From assembly GCF_041687175.1 (NCBI RefSeq), contig NZ_JAWLCK010000003.1:10733-74732 (forward strand): a stretch of DNA of 64,000 bases. Direction: 5' to 3'. This DNA is from Lutispora sp041687175 (GTDB lineage: Bacteria > Bacillota > Clostridia > Lutisporales > Lutisporaceae). Both the position numbers and the translations under genes were made by a program. The notes beneath the pieces were generated by a model, which had not been told where the DNA came from, did no database searches, and saw nothing but the letters and a program-made list of their open reading frames with translations. Below are positions 27,356 through 35,546 of this stretch, one piece after another (the first letter of the stretch is position 1; every line of letters begins with the position of its first letter).

Positions 27356-28186
27356 ATGATTGAATTGCCGGAAGCAAAAGTTATTGCAAGACAGATAAAT
27401 GAAACTCTGAAGGGAAAAAGGATAGACAGAGTTGTTGCCTCACATACACCTCATAAATTTGCTTGGTATTTTGAAGACCCTAAAGATTATCAAAAGCTTT
27501 TGGCAGGTAAGCACATAGATGGTAGCACAAGCTTTGGAGGATTCATTGAAATCTCTGCCGAGGATTGCAGAATATTGCTTGGAGAAGGCGTAAGGATAAA
27601 GTATTACGAAAAAGGAGAAAAGCTTCCGGCAAAGCATCAGCTTATGATTACATTTGATGATGGAAGTTCAATGAGCTGTTCTGTACAAATGTATGGAGGC
27701 ATGTGGTGCTTCAGAGAAGGAGAATATCAAAATCCTTATTATAAGGTGGCGAAAGAAAAACCCTCACCTTATTCGGAGGAATTTAATGAAGATTATTTTC
27801 TAAGTATGATGGATGAGAATACTAAGGGTTTAAGTCTAAAGGCTTTTCTTGCAACTCAGCAGCGAATTCCCGGATTGGGAAACGGTGTTTTGCAGGATAT
27901 CCTATGGAATGCAAAGCTACATCCTAAAAGGAAAATGAACTCCCTGGGAGAAGAGGATTTGATAAATCTTTTTAAATCTATTGAATCAACAATTAGAGAA
28001 ATGGCTGAAAAGGGCGGCAGGGATACTGAAAAAGATTTTTTTGGTATAAACGGCGGTTATAAAACTGTGATGAGTTCAAAAAATGCAGGCATGCCATGCC
28101 CGGCATGCGGTAATGTCATAAATAAAGAAGCTTATTTGGGAGGAAGCATTTATTATTGCAATGAGTGTCAACTCTTTAACAAATGA
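27356..28186 (+). CDS. Fpg/Nei-family DNA glycosylase-like protein with altered active site
   Basis: This 276-residue protein has the Fpg/Nei fold. An N-terminal beta domain is followed by the H2TH segment (QRIPGLGNGVLQDILWNA, LHPKRK) and a C-terminal zinc finger (CPACG ... CNEC). The N-terminus is M-IELPEA, so removal of Met would expose Ile instead of the catalytic Pro of the family. The conserved Lys of KRGKY is also not found (SFGGF), and the finger lacks the usual GR(S/G)T Arg. It is therefore a family member but may not be a standard bifunctional glycosylase. GAGGG lies 8 nt ahead of the ATG. Single gene. Confidence 0.88.
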   Translation: MIELPEAKVIARQINETLKGKRIDRVVASHTPHKFAWYFEDPKDYQKLLAGKHIDGSTSFGGFIEISAEDCRILLGEGVRIKYYEKGEKLPAKHQLMITFDDGSSMSCSVQMYGGMWCFREGEYQNPYYKVAKEKPSPYSEEFNEDYFLSMMDENTKGLSLKAFLATQQRIPGLGNGVLQDILWNAKLHPKRKMNSLGEEDLINLFKSIESTIREMAEKGGRDTEKDFFGINGGYKTVMSSKNAGMPCPACGNVINKEAYLGGSIYYCNECQLFNK

Positions 28187-28230
28187 GTATGATGTTATAA
28201 GAGTATATAAATGGAAAGTGTGGTATCAAT

Positions 28231-28956
28231 ATGTGGACAAGAAAAGAATTAAAGGACAGAGCGAAAGCTGTACTTAGCAACAACTACGGGAAAGCATTTT
28301 TAATCAGTTTAGTAATATTGCTGGCAGGAGGGAATGGAGGTGGAGGAGGCAGCTCAGGAGGAAGAAGCAGTTATAGAAACTATACCGAATCGAGGAACTT
28401 TCTGCCTTTTGATTTAACCATTGAGCATATAGCAATTTATGGTTCTATAGTTATTTTAGTAATTTTATCTGTAATAGCTTTACGAATTTTCTTAGGTTAT
28501 CCTTTAGAGGTAGGAGGAAGAAGGTTTTTCGTTAAATCAGCCCTTTATGAGGACAGTGACGGCTGTTTCAAATATGCCTTTGACAGAGAAAACTACATGG
28601 GAATTATAGGCACCATGCTTCTTAAAGGCATACAGAACTTTCTATGGTATCTGCTTCTCATAATACCCGGCATAATAAAGTACTATGCTTACTCCATGGT
28701 GCCTTATATATTGGCTGATAATCCAAATATAGGGGCTAGGGAAGCAATAAACATGAGTATAGAAATGACAAATGGACATAAATTCGATATGTTTGTACTG
28801 GATCTATCCTTCTTGGGATGGTATATACTGGGCCTTTTACTTTTCGGAGTAGGAGTACTTTTTGTATTGCCCTATGACAATGCTACTAAAGCCGAGCTAT
28901 ATCTTGTATTGAGTGGTAAACGGATGTACGAAAATATGGAGGAACAACCATATTGA
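28231..28956 (+). CDS. DUF975 family membrane protein
   Basis: This 241-residue protein starts with WTRKELKDRAKAVLSNNYGK, the usual opening of DUF975 proteins. About five hydrophobic segments follow, with IPGIIKYYAYSMVPYILADN and EAINMSIEMTNGHKF, both typical of the family. A Gly/Ser-rich loop (residues ~33-45) sits after TM1. Function is unknown; members are common in Firmicutes, often as single genes. A structured leader-like region follows before the next gene. Confidence 0.9.
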   Translation: MWTRKELKDRAKAVLSNNYGKAFLISLVILLAGGNGGGGGSSGGRSSYRNYTESRNFLPFDLTIEHIAIYGSIVILVILSVIALRIFLGYPLEVGGRRFFVKSALYEDSDGCFKYAFDRENYMGIIGTMLLKGIQNFLWYLLLIIPGIIKYYAYSMVPYILADNPNIGAREAINMSIEMTNGHKFDMFVLDLSFLGWYILGLLLFGVGVLFVLPYDNATKAELYLVLSGKRMYENMEEQPY

Positions 28957-28987
28957 CAAAATGAAAAATATATGGAATAATACTTCA

Positions 28988-29100
28988 AAAGTGAGTATGC
29001 TTTAGCATGTATATGTGAGCAGCATAGGGACTGAGGCAGTCCTACACGAATGGATATAACCCTTCGGAGTCACTCTTATGAGAAACTCTGTGGGGTTTTT
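28988..29100 (+). ncRNA. Structured leader RNA with intrinsic terminator (unidentified)
   Basis: The non-coding stretch between DUF975 and the GNAT gene folds well. ATGC-TTTA-GCAT is at 28997-29008. TAGGGACTG (29025-29033) pairs with CAGTCCTA (29037-29044), with one bulged G. A terminator-like hairpin begins AACCC (29058-29062), contains GGAGT/ACTCT and CTC/GAG inner pairs, and ends GGGTT plus T5 (29093-29100). AGTGA near 28990 can pair with TCACT near 29070 inside the terminator loop. This would give two alternative folds, as in an attenuator or riboswitch for the GNAT gene at 29120. I do not recognise the class; a plain DUF975 terminator is the alternative. Confidence 0.4.
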
Positions 29101-29119
29101 GCATTATAAGGAGGTGTAG

Positions 29120-29944
29120 ATGATGATAAGATTGCTTACACAATGGGATAAAGAGAAAATTATGAATTACATAGGAAGAAATGAGATTGAGACATCATTT
29201 CTCTATGCAAATATAATTGAGTTTGGCATTGATAATAATCCGGATATGAGAAGATGTGGAGACTATTATGGATTCTTTGAGGGAGAAGAATTAAGAGGAA
29301 TCCTGCCTTTCTATAATCTGGGAAGCTGTATACCTCATTTTGAAAGGATCGAAGCAGTGCCTTTGTTTGCAGAGATTATGAGAAAAAGAGATTTTAAATT
29401 CCTGCTGGGTATGAGGAAAGTTGTAAAGCCTTTGTATGATGAGATTAAAGACTATAAAAACGTTCTGGAATGGGATGAAAGCTCTTACTTTATAAATAAA
29501 AACTTTAAACCTTTTACACTGGAAGGAGTAAGCTTCATTGACGCAGTTGGAGCTACAGACGATAAAATAGTTGATTTTGTTTTGGAAGGAAGGGTAAAAG
29601 GATTCAATCAATCTACTACCAGAGAGGAAATTATAAAAACATTATCTCAAAGGGCAAAGGAGGAAGATTTTATCATTGCTGAAAAAGATGGTAAAATGGT
29701 GGCTCAGGCAGGGATTCATACCTATACACCAAAGATCAATCAGATAGGCAGCGTATATACCCGGTCAGAAGAAAGGGGTAAAGGCTATGCCAAAGCAGTT
29801 GTTTCAGAGATATGCGAAAGGATAATAGGAAGAGGTAAAATGCCTACACTTATGGTAGTAAAGGATAATATTCCTGCTGTAAAGGCATATAATGCACTAG
29901 GATTTGAGCACTATGATGACTATCTTATTGTAAGGCTGGCTTAG
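29120..29944 (+). CDS. GNAT family N-acetyltransferase (two-domain)
   Basis: This 274-residue protein's C-terminal ~130 residues form a GNAT domain with EEDFIIAEKDGKMVAQAGIHT, VYTRSEERGKGYAKAVVSEI (the acetyl-CoA loop) and NIPAVKAYNALGFEHYDDY. The N-terminal ~140 residues look like a second, degenerate GNAT-like domain, as in other two-domain members. AAGGAGGTG lies upstream of tandem ATGs at 29120 and 29123. Substrate unknown. It follows a folded leader with a terminator hairpin, so expression may be attenuated. Confidence 0.9.
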   Translation: MMIRLLTQWDKEKIMNYIGRNEIETSFLYANIIEFGIDNNPDMRRCGDYYGFFEGEELRGILPFYNLGSCIPHFERIEAVPLFAEIMRKRDFKFLLGMRKVVKPLYDEIKDYKNVLEWDESSYFINKNFKPFTLEGVSFIDAVGATDDKIVDFVLEGRVKGFNQSTTREEIIKTLSQRAKEEDFIIAEKDGKMVAQAGIHTYTPKINQIGSVYTRSEERGKGYAKAVVSEICERIIGRGKMPTLMVVKDNIPAVKAYNALGFEHYDDYLIVRLA

Positions 29945-29965
29945 TTACAGAGTGACAGTAGTATT

Positions 29966-30247
29966 GTGGAGGTGGTAAATATCAAGACACTGTTAATTGT
30001 TATACTGCTGGTGCTTAACATACCCATATATAGAAAAATCTTTTATTTTATATTTAGAGACTCTGATGATTTTAGAGAATCTGTAAGGTACTCCTTTACT
30101 CCAGATATATTCTCATTACTCAGAGGAAGGTATTGGAAGGACCAGATGGGAGAGCTGAAATTATCAATTTTTATAGTGGCTTGCATTGCAGTAGTATTCT
30201 TGGAGTATCTGGTTATTGGATCTCTATTGAATGTATTTTTTAATTGA
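29966..30247 (+). CDS. Small two-TM membrane protein, unknown
   Basis: This ~91-93-residue frame has an N-terminal hydrophobic helix (TLLIVILLVLNIPIY), a charged middle (RDSDDFRESVRYS, SLLRGRYWKDQ) and a C-terminal TM helix (FIVACIAVVFLEYLVI). I do not recognise it. It starts 21 nt after the GNAT gene. Start codons are awkward: GTG 29966 lies before the GGAGG (29968-29972), GTG 29972 overlaps it, and the codon at ideal spacing is AUC 29981. The coding pattern and the clean TM layout support a real gene with uncertain start. Confidence 0.65.
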   Translation: MEVVNIKTLLIVILLVLNIPIYRKIFYFIFRDSDDFRESVRYSFTPDIFSLLRGRYWKDQMGELKLSIFIVACIAVVFLEYLVIGSLLNVFFN

Positions 30248-30353
30248 GTACAAAAGCAACTAATAAACAATTGGGGTCAAGATTTTATAATTTTATATAA
30301 CAAATGTTTTAATAATTTTTTAACATACGAAATAGAAATGCGAGGGACAGGTT

Positions 30354-31061
30354 TTGAACAAAGGAACAGAGTTTAAAGATGGACTAAGAGCCGCAATACC
30401 AATAGGCTTAGGATATATTCCAATCGCTATAGCCTTCGGCATTTTGTCGAAGGCTTCTAAAATTCCGAATACAATTAGTATAATGCTTTCTTCGGTAGTC
30501 TTCGCAGGATCCAGCCAGTTTGTTGGAGTAAATATGCTGACGCTGGGGGCAACTACCATAGAGATTGTTATGACAACATTTATATTGAATTTCAGGCATT
30601 TTCTTATGTCGGCATCGCTATCCCAGCGAGTTGATGAAAGGACATCAAAGAGGTTTCTGTCTTTATTGGCTTTCGGTATCACTGATGAGACATTTTCATT
30701 GGCTTCAATGAGGGAAGAAAAGAAGATAAGCCCATATTTTCAATTGGGGTTAAATGTCATGGCTTTCTTTTCCTGGAATGCAGGCACTTGGCTAGGTCTT
30801 TTATTTGGAACGGCATTGCCTGATACTCTTCAAAACAGTATGGGGATAGCTATATATTGCATGTTTTTAGGCCTGCTGCTGCCTTCAATGAAAAAATCCA
30901 GACCCATACTGGTGGTTGCCGCCATATCCATGGTGATACATTCATTACTTAAATGGATTCCTATGTTTGCGGCTCTTTCTTCGGGATTAACCATAATAAT
31001 TGCTACTATAGGCGCAGCATCTTTAGGTACTATATTTTTTCCACAGGGGGTTGAAGATTGA
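30354..31061 (+). CDS. azlC: Branched-chain amino acid exporter large subunit AzlC
   Basis: This 235-residue polytopic protein has the AzlC signatures FKDGLRAAIPIGLGYIPIAIAFG, SSVVFAGSSQFVGV and FILNFRHFLMSASL, then GITDETFSLA. With AzlD, encoded immediately downstream, it forms an exporter of branched-chain or related amino acids. The start is TTG 30354, with GAGGG 7 nt ahead. The stop overlaps the azlD start. No regulator of the Lrp/AzlB type lies next to it. Confidence 0.93.
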   Translation: MNKGTEFKDGLRAAIPIGLGYIPIAIAFGILSKASKIPNTISIMLSSVVFAGSSQFVGVNMLTLGATTIEIVMTTFILNFRHFLMSASLSQRVDERTSKRFLSLLAFGITDETFSLASMREEKKISPYFQLGLNVMAFFSWNAGTWLGLLFGTALPDTLQNSMGIAIYCMFLGLLLPSMKKSRPILVVAAISMVIHSLLKWIPMFAALSSGLTIIIATIGAASLGTIFFPQGVED

Positions 31062-31363
31062 TGAATAACTTGTTTATACTTGTGATTCTTATGGCTATAG
31101 TGACATATATACCTCGATTGCTTCCTATGGTATTTTTGAAGGATATGAAGCTGCCGCCATATTTGAAGGTATTTCTTCAGTTTATACCCTATGCCACTTT
31201 AGGAGCACTTATATTTCCCGGAATAGTCACATCCACAGGAGATATATATTCAGCCCTTGTAGGAGGGGGTTTTGCTGTGATTTTATCCCTTTACAAGGCC
31301 AATGTTATGCTAGTGGTAACGGGGGGCATTGTAGGGGCTTATACTGTGATGATGCTGATGTAA
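31061..31363 (+). CDS. azlD: Branched-chain amino acid exporter small subunit AzlD
   Basis: This ~100-residue membrane protein has about four TM helices and the AzlD pattern YIPRLLPMVFLKDMKLPPYLKVFLQFIPYATLGALIFPGI. The ATG overlaps the azlC stop by one base, so the two are coupled. It is the small partner required for export by AzlC. Confidence 0.92.
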   Translation: MNNLFILVILMAIVTYIPRLLPMVFLKDMKLPPYLKVFLQFIPYATLGALIFPGIVTSTGDIYSALVGGGFAVILSLYKANVMLVVTGGIVGAYTVMMLM

Positions 31364-31514
31364 GTTTATATTGAGAATTCACAGTATTAATAATACAATA
31401 TAAATTAAAGAGAAATGAATGAAGCATCCAGGGAGCCTTTGTTTTTAAGGGATATTGAAGTATGTATGAGTGATTTTTAAACTCCTGATACAGAGATGGT
31501 AAGGAGGGAAAAAG

Positions 31515-32108
31515 ATGAATGAAGAATTAGAAAAAATTCAGAAAGCAAGACTAGTTCTTCAGAAAATCGCAAATGGTATCAACCCAATAAATGGAGAAAA
31601 GATTGAAGAGGAAAGCTTTCTTAATGATCCAAGAATAATAAGGTGCTTTTATTTTGTAGCAGAAGTACTGGACAACGTTACTAGGGGTGTATACAGTTCA
31701 AAAAGAAGTGAACCCAGATCTAGGGTTTTTGTAATAACTTCGGAGCAAAAAAGTAAAGTACGTTTTCCTGAAGGGAAAATAGGAGTCAATGAGTTTTCTA
31801 GATGTGTTAATATGTGCATTGATTTGAACCAAAGCAAAAGATTAACGGGAGTTGAAATCAATAAAAGATTGAAAGCTATGGGAATACTGAGTGAAGAGAC
31901 TACAGAAACTGGCAAAACCAGGACTGTTATCAATGATAATTCTATTAATTATGGTTTCGAAAGTCAGAGAAAGAGTTATAATGGTGTTGAATATGATATG
32001 GTAGTTATCAATGATAAGGGTAAAAAGTATCTTCTTGACAATATTGAAGTAATAATGGGGGCAGAAATCACATCGAAAAGCACTAGGGAAAAATTGGAGC
32101 AAGATTAA
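31515..32108 (+). CDS. Hypothetical protein, 197 aa
   Basis: This soluble, charged protein has an N-terminal helix followed by KIANGINPINGEKIEEESFLNDPRIIRCFYFVAEVL, a basic loop (SSKRSEPRSRVF) and a mixed alpha/beta C-terminal half ending in a Lys/Glu-rich tail. No TM, signal or cysteine motif is seen. The NGINPINGE stretch followed by a helix resembles small accessory domains I have seen attached to DNA helicases or repair proteins, but this is only an impression. The ribosome binding site AAGGAGGG is strong. Single gene, unknown function. Confidence 0.8.
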   Translation: MNEELEKIQKARLVLQKIANGINPINGEKIEEESFLNDPRIIRCFYFVAEVLDNVTRGVYSSKRSEPRSRVFVITSEQKSKVRFPEGKIGVNEFSRCVNMCIDLNQSKRLTGVEINKRLKAMGILSEETTETGKTRTVINDNSINYGFESQRKSYNGVEYDMVVINDKGKKYLLDNIEVIMGAEITSKSTREKLEQD

Positions 32109-32176
32109 GCATTATTTATATCATGAAATGTGATGAATTAATGTTCAATATATATAAAAAAGCTGCAAGTAGATTT

Positions 32177-32216
32177 ATAAATAGGGATATGATTAAAATA
32201 GCATATCCCTATTTAT
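32177..32216. terminator. Inverted repeat between converging genes
   Basis: ATAAATAGGGATATG (32177-32191) and CATATCCCTATTTAT (32202-32216) form a perfect 15-bp stem between the hypothetical gene and the end of the aldehyde oxidoreductase operon. There is no strong T run on either side, so it may act as a weak bidirectional terminator or a 3' stabilising hairpin. Confidence 0.5.
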
Positions 32217-32963
32217 CTAAACTCTCTCATATATATCCCTAAGCTTTTCACCGGTGACTGCCTTCTTGCAGCTTTCGCACAACAGCTCTACATGATCCTC
32301 TCCTAGCTTCTTACGGTTATATTCAAGCTGTTCCTTCGTTGCAAAGGGTTTCCCGCATCTTGTGCATCTCACCAGTCGGAATTCCTTATTCCATATAGTT
32401 CTTACTCCGTTGATTTCTTCAATCTTTATAGCATTGGTAGGGCATAAATAGGCGCAGGAACCGCAGCCTATGCACTGGGTGGAAGGCTCGTCATAGGGAG
32501 TAGAAACCTTCTTTGTGATCCCCCTGTTTACCGTGGAAATGGCGCTGGTACCCAACTCTTGACAAGCTCTTACGCATAATCCGCATAGTATGCAGTGTTC
32601 ATCCTTATCACCGGAAAATCTTATATTGTCAGGCACATGGTATTCTTTTCGAAGACTGTCTATGGTCTCATCCTGGGGAGTTCTTGCATATAAAAGCATA
32701 AGCAGGTTTCTTCTGATGGATTTAATCTTATCTGAATGGGTAAATACCTCTATCTCGTTCTTCACAGGATAAATACAGGAGGCTACCACACCTTTTCTGC
32801 CTCTGTCCAATATCTCAACTACACACAGTCTGCAGGTTCCAAGGCCAGGCAAGGCATCACTGTGGCATAGGGTAGGAATGTATATATTGTTTCTCCTGGC
32901 AATCTGAAGCAGCATCTCGCCCTTTTCGGCTTCACAGAATATACCATCTATGGTAATCTTCAT
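32217..32963 (-). CDS. NuoG-like Fe-S subunit of bifurcating aldehyde oxidoreductase (BfuA-like)
   Basis: This 248-residue protein has an N-terminal plant-type [2Fe-2S] domain (PTLCHSDALPGLGTCRLCVVE), then two [4Fe-4S] motifs, CILCGLCVRACQEL and CIGCGSCAYLCPTNAI. The C-terminal CTRCGKPF...CESCKK motif may bind another cluster or zinc. It is the truncated NuoG/HydA-like electron-wire subunit seen in NAD-linked bifurcating complexes. ATG 32963 has GGGGG 7 nt upstream and overlaps the previous stop as ATGA; the longer frame is not needed. It is the last gene of the operon. Confidence 0.9.
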   Translation of the reverse strand: MKITIDGIFCEAEKGEMLLQIARRNNIYIPTLCHSDALPGLGTCRLCVVEILDRGRKGVVASCIYPVKNEIEVFTHSDKIKSIRRNLLMLLYARTPQDETIDSLRKEYHVPDNIRFSGDKDEHCILCGLCVRACQELGTSAISTVNRGITKKVSTPYDEPSTQCIGCGSCAYLCPTNAIKIEEINGVRTIWNKEFRLVRCTRCGKPFATKEQLEYNRKKLGEDHVELLCESCKKAVTGEKLRDIYERV

Positions 32964-34765
32964 AACCTGGCCCCCTTCTTTACTCCTACAGCGTTGAATT
33001 TGCAGCTGTCTAAGCAATTGCCGCATTTTACGCAGGATTCAGTATTAATATAATAAGGTTTTCCTTTTTCTCCCCATATGGCTGAGGCGGGACAATTTTT
33101 CGCACATAAGCCACAACTTATGCACAGTTTTTCATCGATTTCATATTCTGTGAGCTCGGGACAGACCCCTGCAGGACACCTTTTATCCCTGATATGTGCA
33201 TAATATTCATCTTTGAAATACTTCAATGTAGTCAGCACAGGATTTGGAGCGGTTTTTCCCAATCCACAGAGAGAGGCTTCTTCCACAGTGTGGCACAGAC
33301 TTTCCAGAAGATCTAAATCCTCCTCAGAACCTTTGCCGTTGCATATATCTGTGAGGATCTCCAGCATTCTCTTTATGCCTTCTCTGCAGGCAACACATTT
33401 GCCGCAGGATTCTTCAGATAGGAAATTTAGATAATATCTTGCCACATCTACCATACATGTTCTTTCATCCATGACTATCATGCCGCCAGAACCCATCATG
33501 GAGCCTATATTTTTTAGAGTATCAAAATCCACAGGCAGGTCCATAAGGCTTTCAGGTATGCAGCCGCCTGAAGGACCGCCGCTTTGAACCGCCTTAAACT
33601 TCTTGTCTCCTATTATGCCTCCTCCGATTTTGAATACCAGTTCCCTCAAAGTTGTGCCCATAGGAATTTCCACAAGACCTGTATTTTTAACTTTCCCAAC
33701 CAGTGAAAACACCTTTGTGCCTTTGCTGTTTTCAGTACCTATGGAGCTGAACCAGTCAGAGCCTTTCATTATTATTTCAGGTACATTTGCCCAGGTTTCA
33801 ACATTGTTCAGCACAGTGGGTTGCCCCCATAAGCCCTTTTCCACAGAATGTATATACTTGGCTCTGGGTTCTCCCACATTGCCTTCGATAGATTGCATGA
33901 GGGCTGTGGATTCACCGCAGACAAAGGCTCCGCCACCTCTTACGATTTCTATATCAAAATCAAAACCGCTGTTCATTATATTTTTACCCAGATAGCCCCT
34001 CTCTCTTGCCTGTCTCAAAGCACAATCCATATTCTTCAGAGCCAGTGAATACTCGTCTCTTATGTATATGAATCCTCTATGAGACTTTATGGAGTAGGCG
34101 CATATTATCATTCCTTCTATGACTGTATTGGGATCCCCTTCTAAAATGCTTCTATCCATGAAGGCTCCCGGATCTCCTTCATCACCGTTGCATATTACAT
34201 ATTTGGGGAAGTAGTTTACGTTGCAACACTGCCTCCACTTCCGCCCTGTGGGGAAGCCACCGCCGCCTCTGCCTCGCAATCCGGATTTTTCTATCTCAGA
34301 TATTACACCCTCGGGAGTCATCTGAAATAAAACCTTACTAAGAGCTTCATATCCGCCGCGCTCAATATAGTCGTCAATATTTGCAGGATCTATTTCTCCT
34401 ATATTCCTTAAGGCTATTTTTTGCTGAGATTTATAAAAATCCGTGTCTTTGTGGGATATAACTTTTTTTCCCTGAGCAGTATCAAATATCAATAACCTGT
34501 TTACTATCTGGCCATTGATAAGGGTTTTCTCTACAATTTCTTTAACATCACTGGCCTTTACTTTGCTGTAGCATATATTGTCAGGCTCAATTTTTACTAA
34601 GGGTCCTTTTTCGCATAAACCATTGCAACCCGTGGCTTTTACAATGGTTTTAACATCTGCATCTACTTCATGCTCTTCAATAAGCCTCTTTAATTCTCTG
34701 TATACATCTAAGCTGTTGTTTGCCAGGCAGCCGGTGCCGCAGCAGACATATACTGTCCTATTCAT
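32960..34765 (-). CDS. NuoF-like NAD- and FMN-binding subunit (BfuB-like)
   Basis: This ~601-residue protein has an N-terminal thioredoxin-like [2Fe-2S] region (CCGTGC ... CNGLCEKGP) and the FMN/NADH-binding core with SGLRGRGGGGFPTGRKW and NGDEGDPGAFMDR. It continues with the NuoF [4Fe-4S] site EESCGKCVACREGIKRM and two C-terminal ferredoxin clusters, CISCGLCAKNCPASAI and CVKCGNCLDSCKFNAV. The layout equals HndC/HydB-type subunits, where electron bifurcation with NAD and ferredoxin takes place. It likely starts at ATG 34765 after GGGGGTG. It overlaps the genes on both sides. Confidence 0.93.
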   Translation of the reverse strand: MNRTVYVCCGTGCLANNSLDVYRELKRLIEEHEVDADVKTIVKATGCNGLCEKGPLVKIEPDNICYSKVKASDVKEIVEKTLINGQIVNRLLIFDTAQGKKVISHKDTDFYKSQQKIALRNIGEIDPANIDDYIERGGYEALSKVLFQMTPEGVISEIEKSGLRGRGGGGFPTGRKWRQCCNVNYFPKYVICNGDEGDPGAFMDRSILEGDPNTVIEGMIICAYSIKSHRGFIYIRDEYSLALKNMDCALRQARERGYLGKNIMNSGFDFDIEIVRGGGAFVCGESTALMQSIEGNVGEPRAKYIHSVEKGLWGQPTVLNNVETWANVPEIIMKGSDWFSSIGTENSKGTKVFSLVGKVKNTGLVEIPMGTTLRELVFKIGGGIIGDKKFKAVQSGGPSGGCIPESLMDLPVDFDTLKNIGSMMGSGGMIVMDERTCMVDVARYYLNFLSEESCGKCVACREGIKRMLEILTDICNGKGSEEDLDLLESLCHTVEEASLCGLGKTAPNPVLTTLKYFKDEYYAHIRDKRCPAGVCPELTEYEIDEKLCISCGLCAKNCPASAIWGEKGKPYYINTESCVKCGNCLDSCKFNAVGVKKGARL

Positions 34766-35201
34766 CCCCAGCACCCCCGTATTCTCTTAGTATCTCCCTT
34801 ACTTTGGAAGATGTCAGCTTGCCATAATATCTGTCATTAATAACCATAACTGGAGCTATGGCACAGGAACCAAGGCAATTGACGACTTCTAAGGAAAATT
34901 TGCCGTCTTTTGTGGTTTCGCCAGGTTTTATTCCAAGAGAATTCTCTATCTCATCCAGCAGGCTTTTTGATGATCTTATATGGCAAGCAGTGCCGTCACA
35001 AACCTTTATGATATATCTACCCTTGGGTTTTAAACTCAGTGCCTTGTAAAAAGTAGCCATGCTGTAAAGCTTGGAAAGAGGGATGTCCAAGTATTGAGAA
35101 AGCTCCAGAAGCTTTTCTTTGGGTATATAACCATATTCCTTTTGCAAGTCCTGCAGCATTGCCAATGTATACCTATGTTCCTTGGGATATTTTTCAAACA
35201 A
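34758..35201 (-). CDS. NuoE-like 2Fe-2S subunit (BfuC-like)
   Basis: This 147-residue protein is a NuoE/HndA-type thioredoxin-fold ferredoxin. A helical N-terminus (LQKEYGYIPKEKLLELSQYL) is followed by YSMATFYKALSL and the four cluster cysteines in VCDGTACHIRS and VVNCLGSCAIAP. It would pair with the NuoF-like subunit to pass electrons from or to NAD(H). The start is TTG 35201, ~10 nt after GGAGG. It overlaps the stop region of neither MoaD nor itself but overlaps the NuoF-like gene by 8 nt, so translation is coupled. Confidence 0.92.
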   Translation of the reverse strand: MFEKYPKEHRYTLAMLQDLQKEYGYIPKEKLLELSQYLDIPLSKLYSMATFYKALSLKPKGRYIIKVCDGTACHIRSSKSLLDEIENSLGIKPGETTKDGKFSLEVVNCLGSCAIAPVMVINDRYYGKLTSSKVREILREYGGAGDE

Positions 35202-35207
35202 AATTCA

Positions 35208-35477
35208 TCAGCCTCCTGCTACCACCGGGAATATGCTTATCTCATCATCAGAGCTGAGACAGGTGTCAAGCCCCTGGAGATGCACAATATTTCTCCCGTT
35301 GACCAGAATAATTATCTCATTGCTGAGATTCCCATTTGAAAATATTTTATTTCTAAATTTTGAACCATATCTTTCGCAGAGTTTAAGGAGAAGATCATTT
35401 AAAGTGGGGAAATGGTCAATTTCAATTTCCTTTGCACCAGTGTAATCTCTTATATATGCAAAATATTTTACTATCAT
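35208..35477 (-). CDS. MoaD/ThiS family sulfur carrier protein
   Basis: This 89-residue ubiquitin-like protein ends in the diglycine (PVVAGG) needed for thiocarboxylate formation. It begins IVKYFAYIRDYTGAKEIEI, typical of MoaD/ThiS relatives. Placed right after the aldehyde ferredoxin oxidoreductase gene, it probably donates the dithiolene sulfur of the pyranopterin that carries tungsten in that enzyme. Such dedicated MoaD copies are frequent beside aor genes. It ends directly at the ribosome binding site of the NuoE-like gene. Confidence 0.9.
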   Translation of the reverse strand: MIVKYFAYIRDYTGAKEIEIDHFPTLNDLLLKLCERYGSKFRNKIFSNGNLSNEIIILVNGRNIVHLQGLDTCLSSDDEISIFPVVAGG

Positions 35478-35546
35478 GAAATTCCCCTCCTTGCTTCTTT
35501 AAATTTAGGCTGTCGGTAATGTGATACCGACAGCCATAGACCTTGC

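Noticed and set aside
28988..29100. Assignment of the leader to a NiCo, T-box, guanidine or TPP riboswitch
   Set aside because: Short strings such as GGACTGAGGCAG are suggestive of known motifs, but the conserved cores of those classes are not present, so no class is named.
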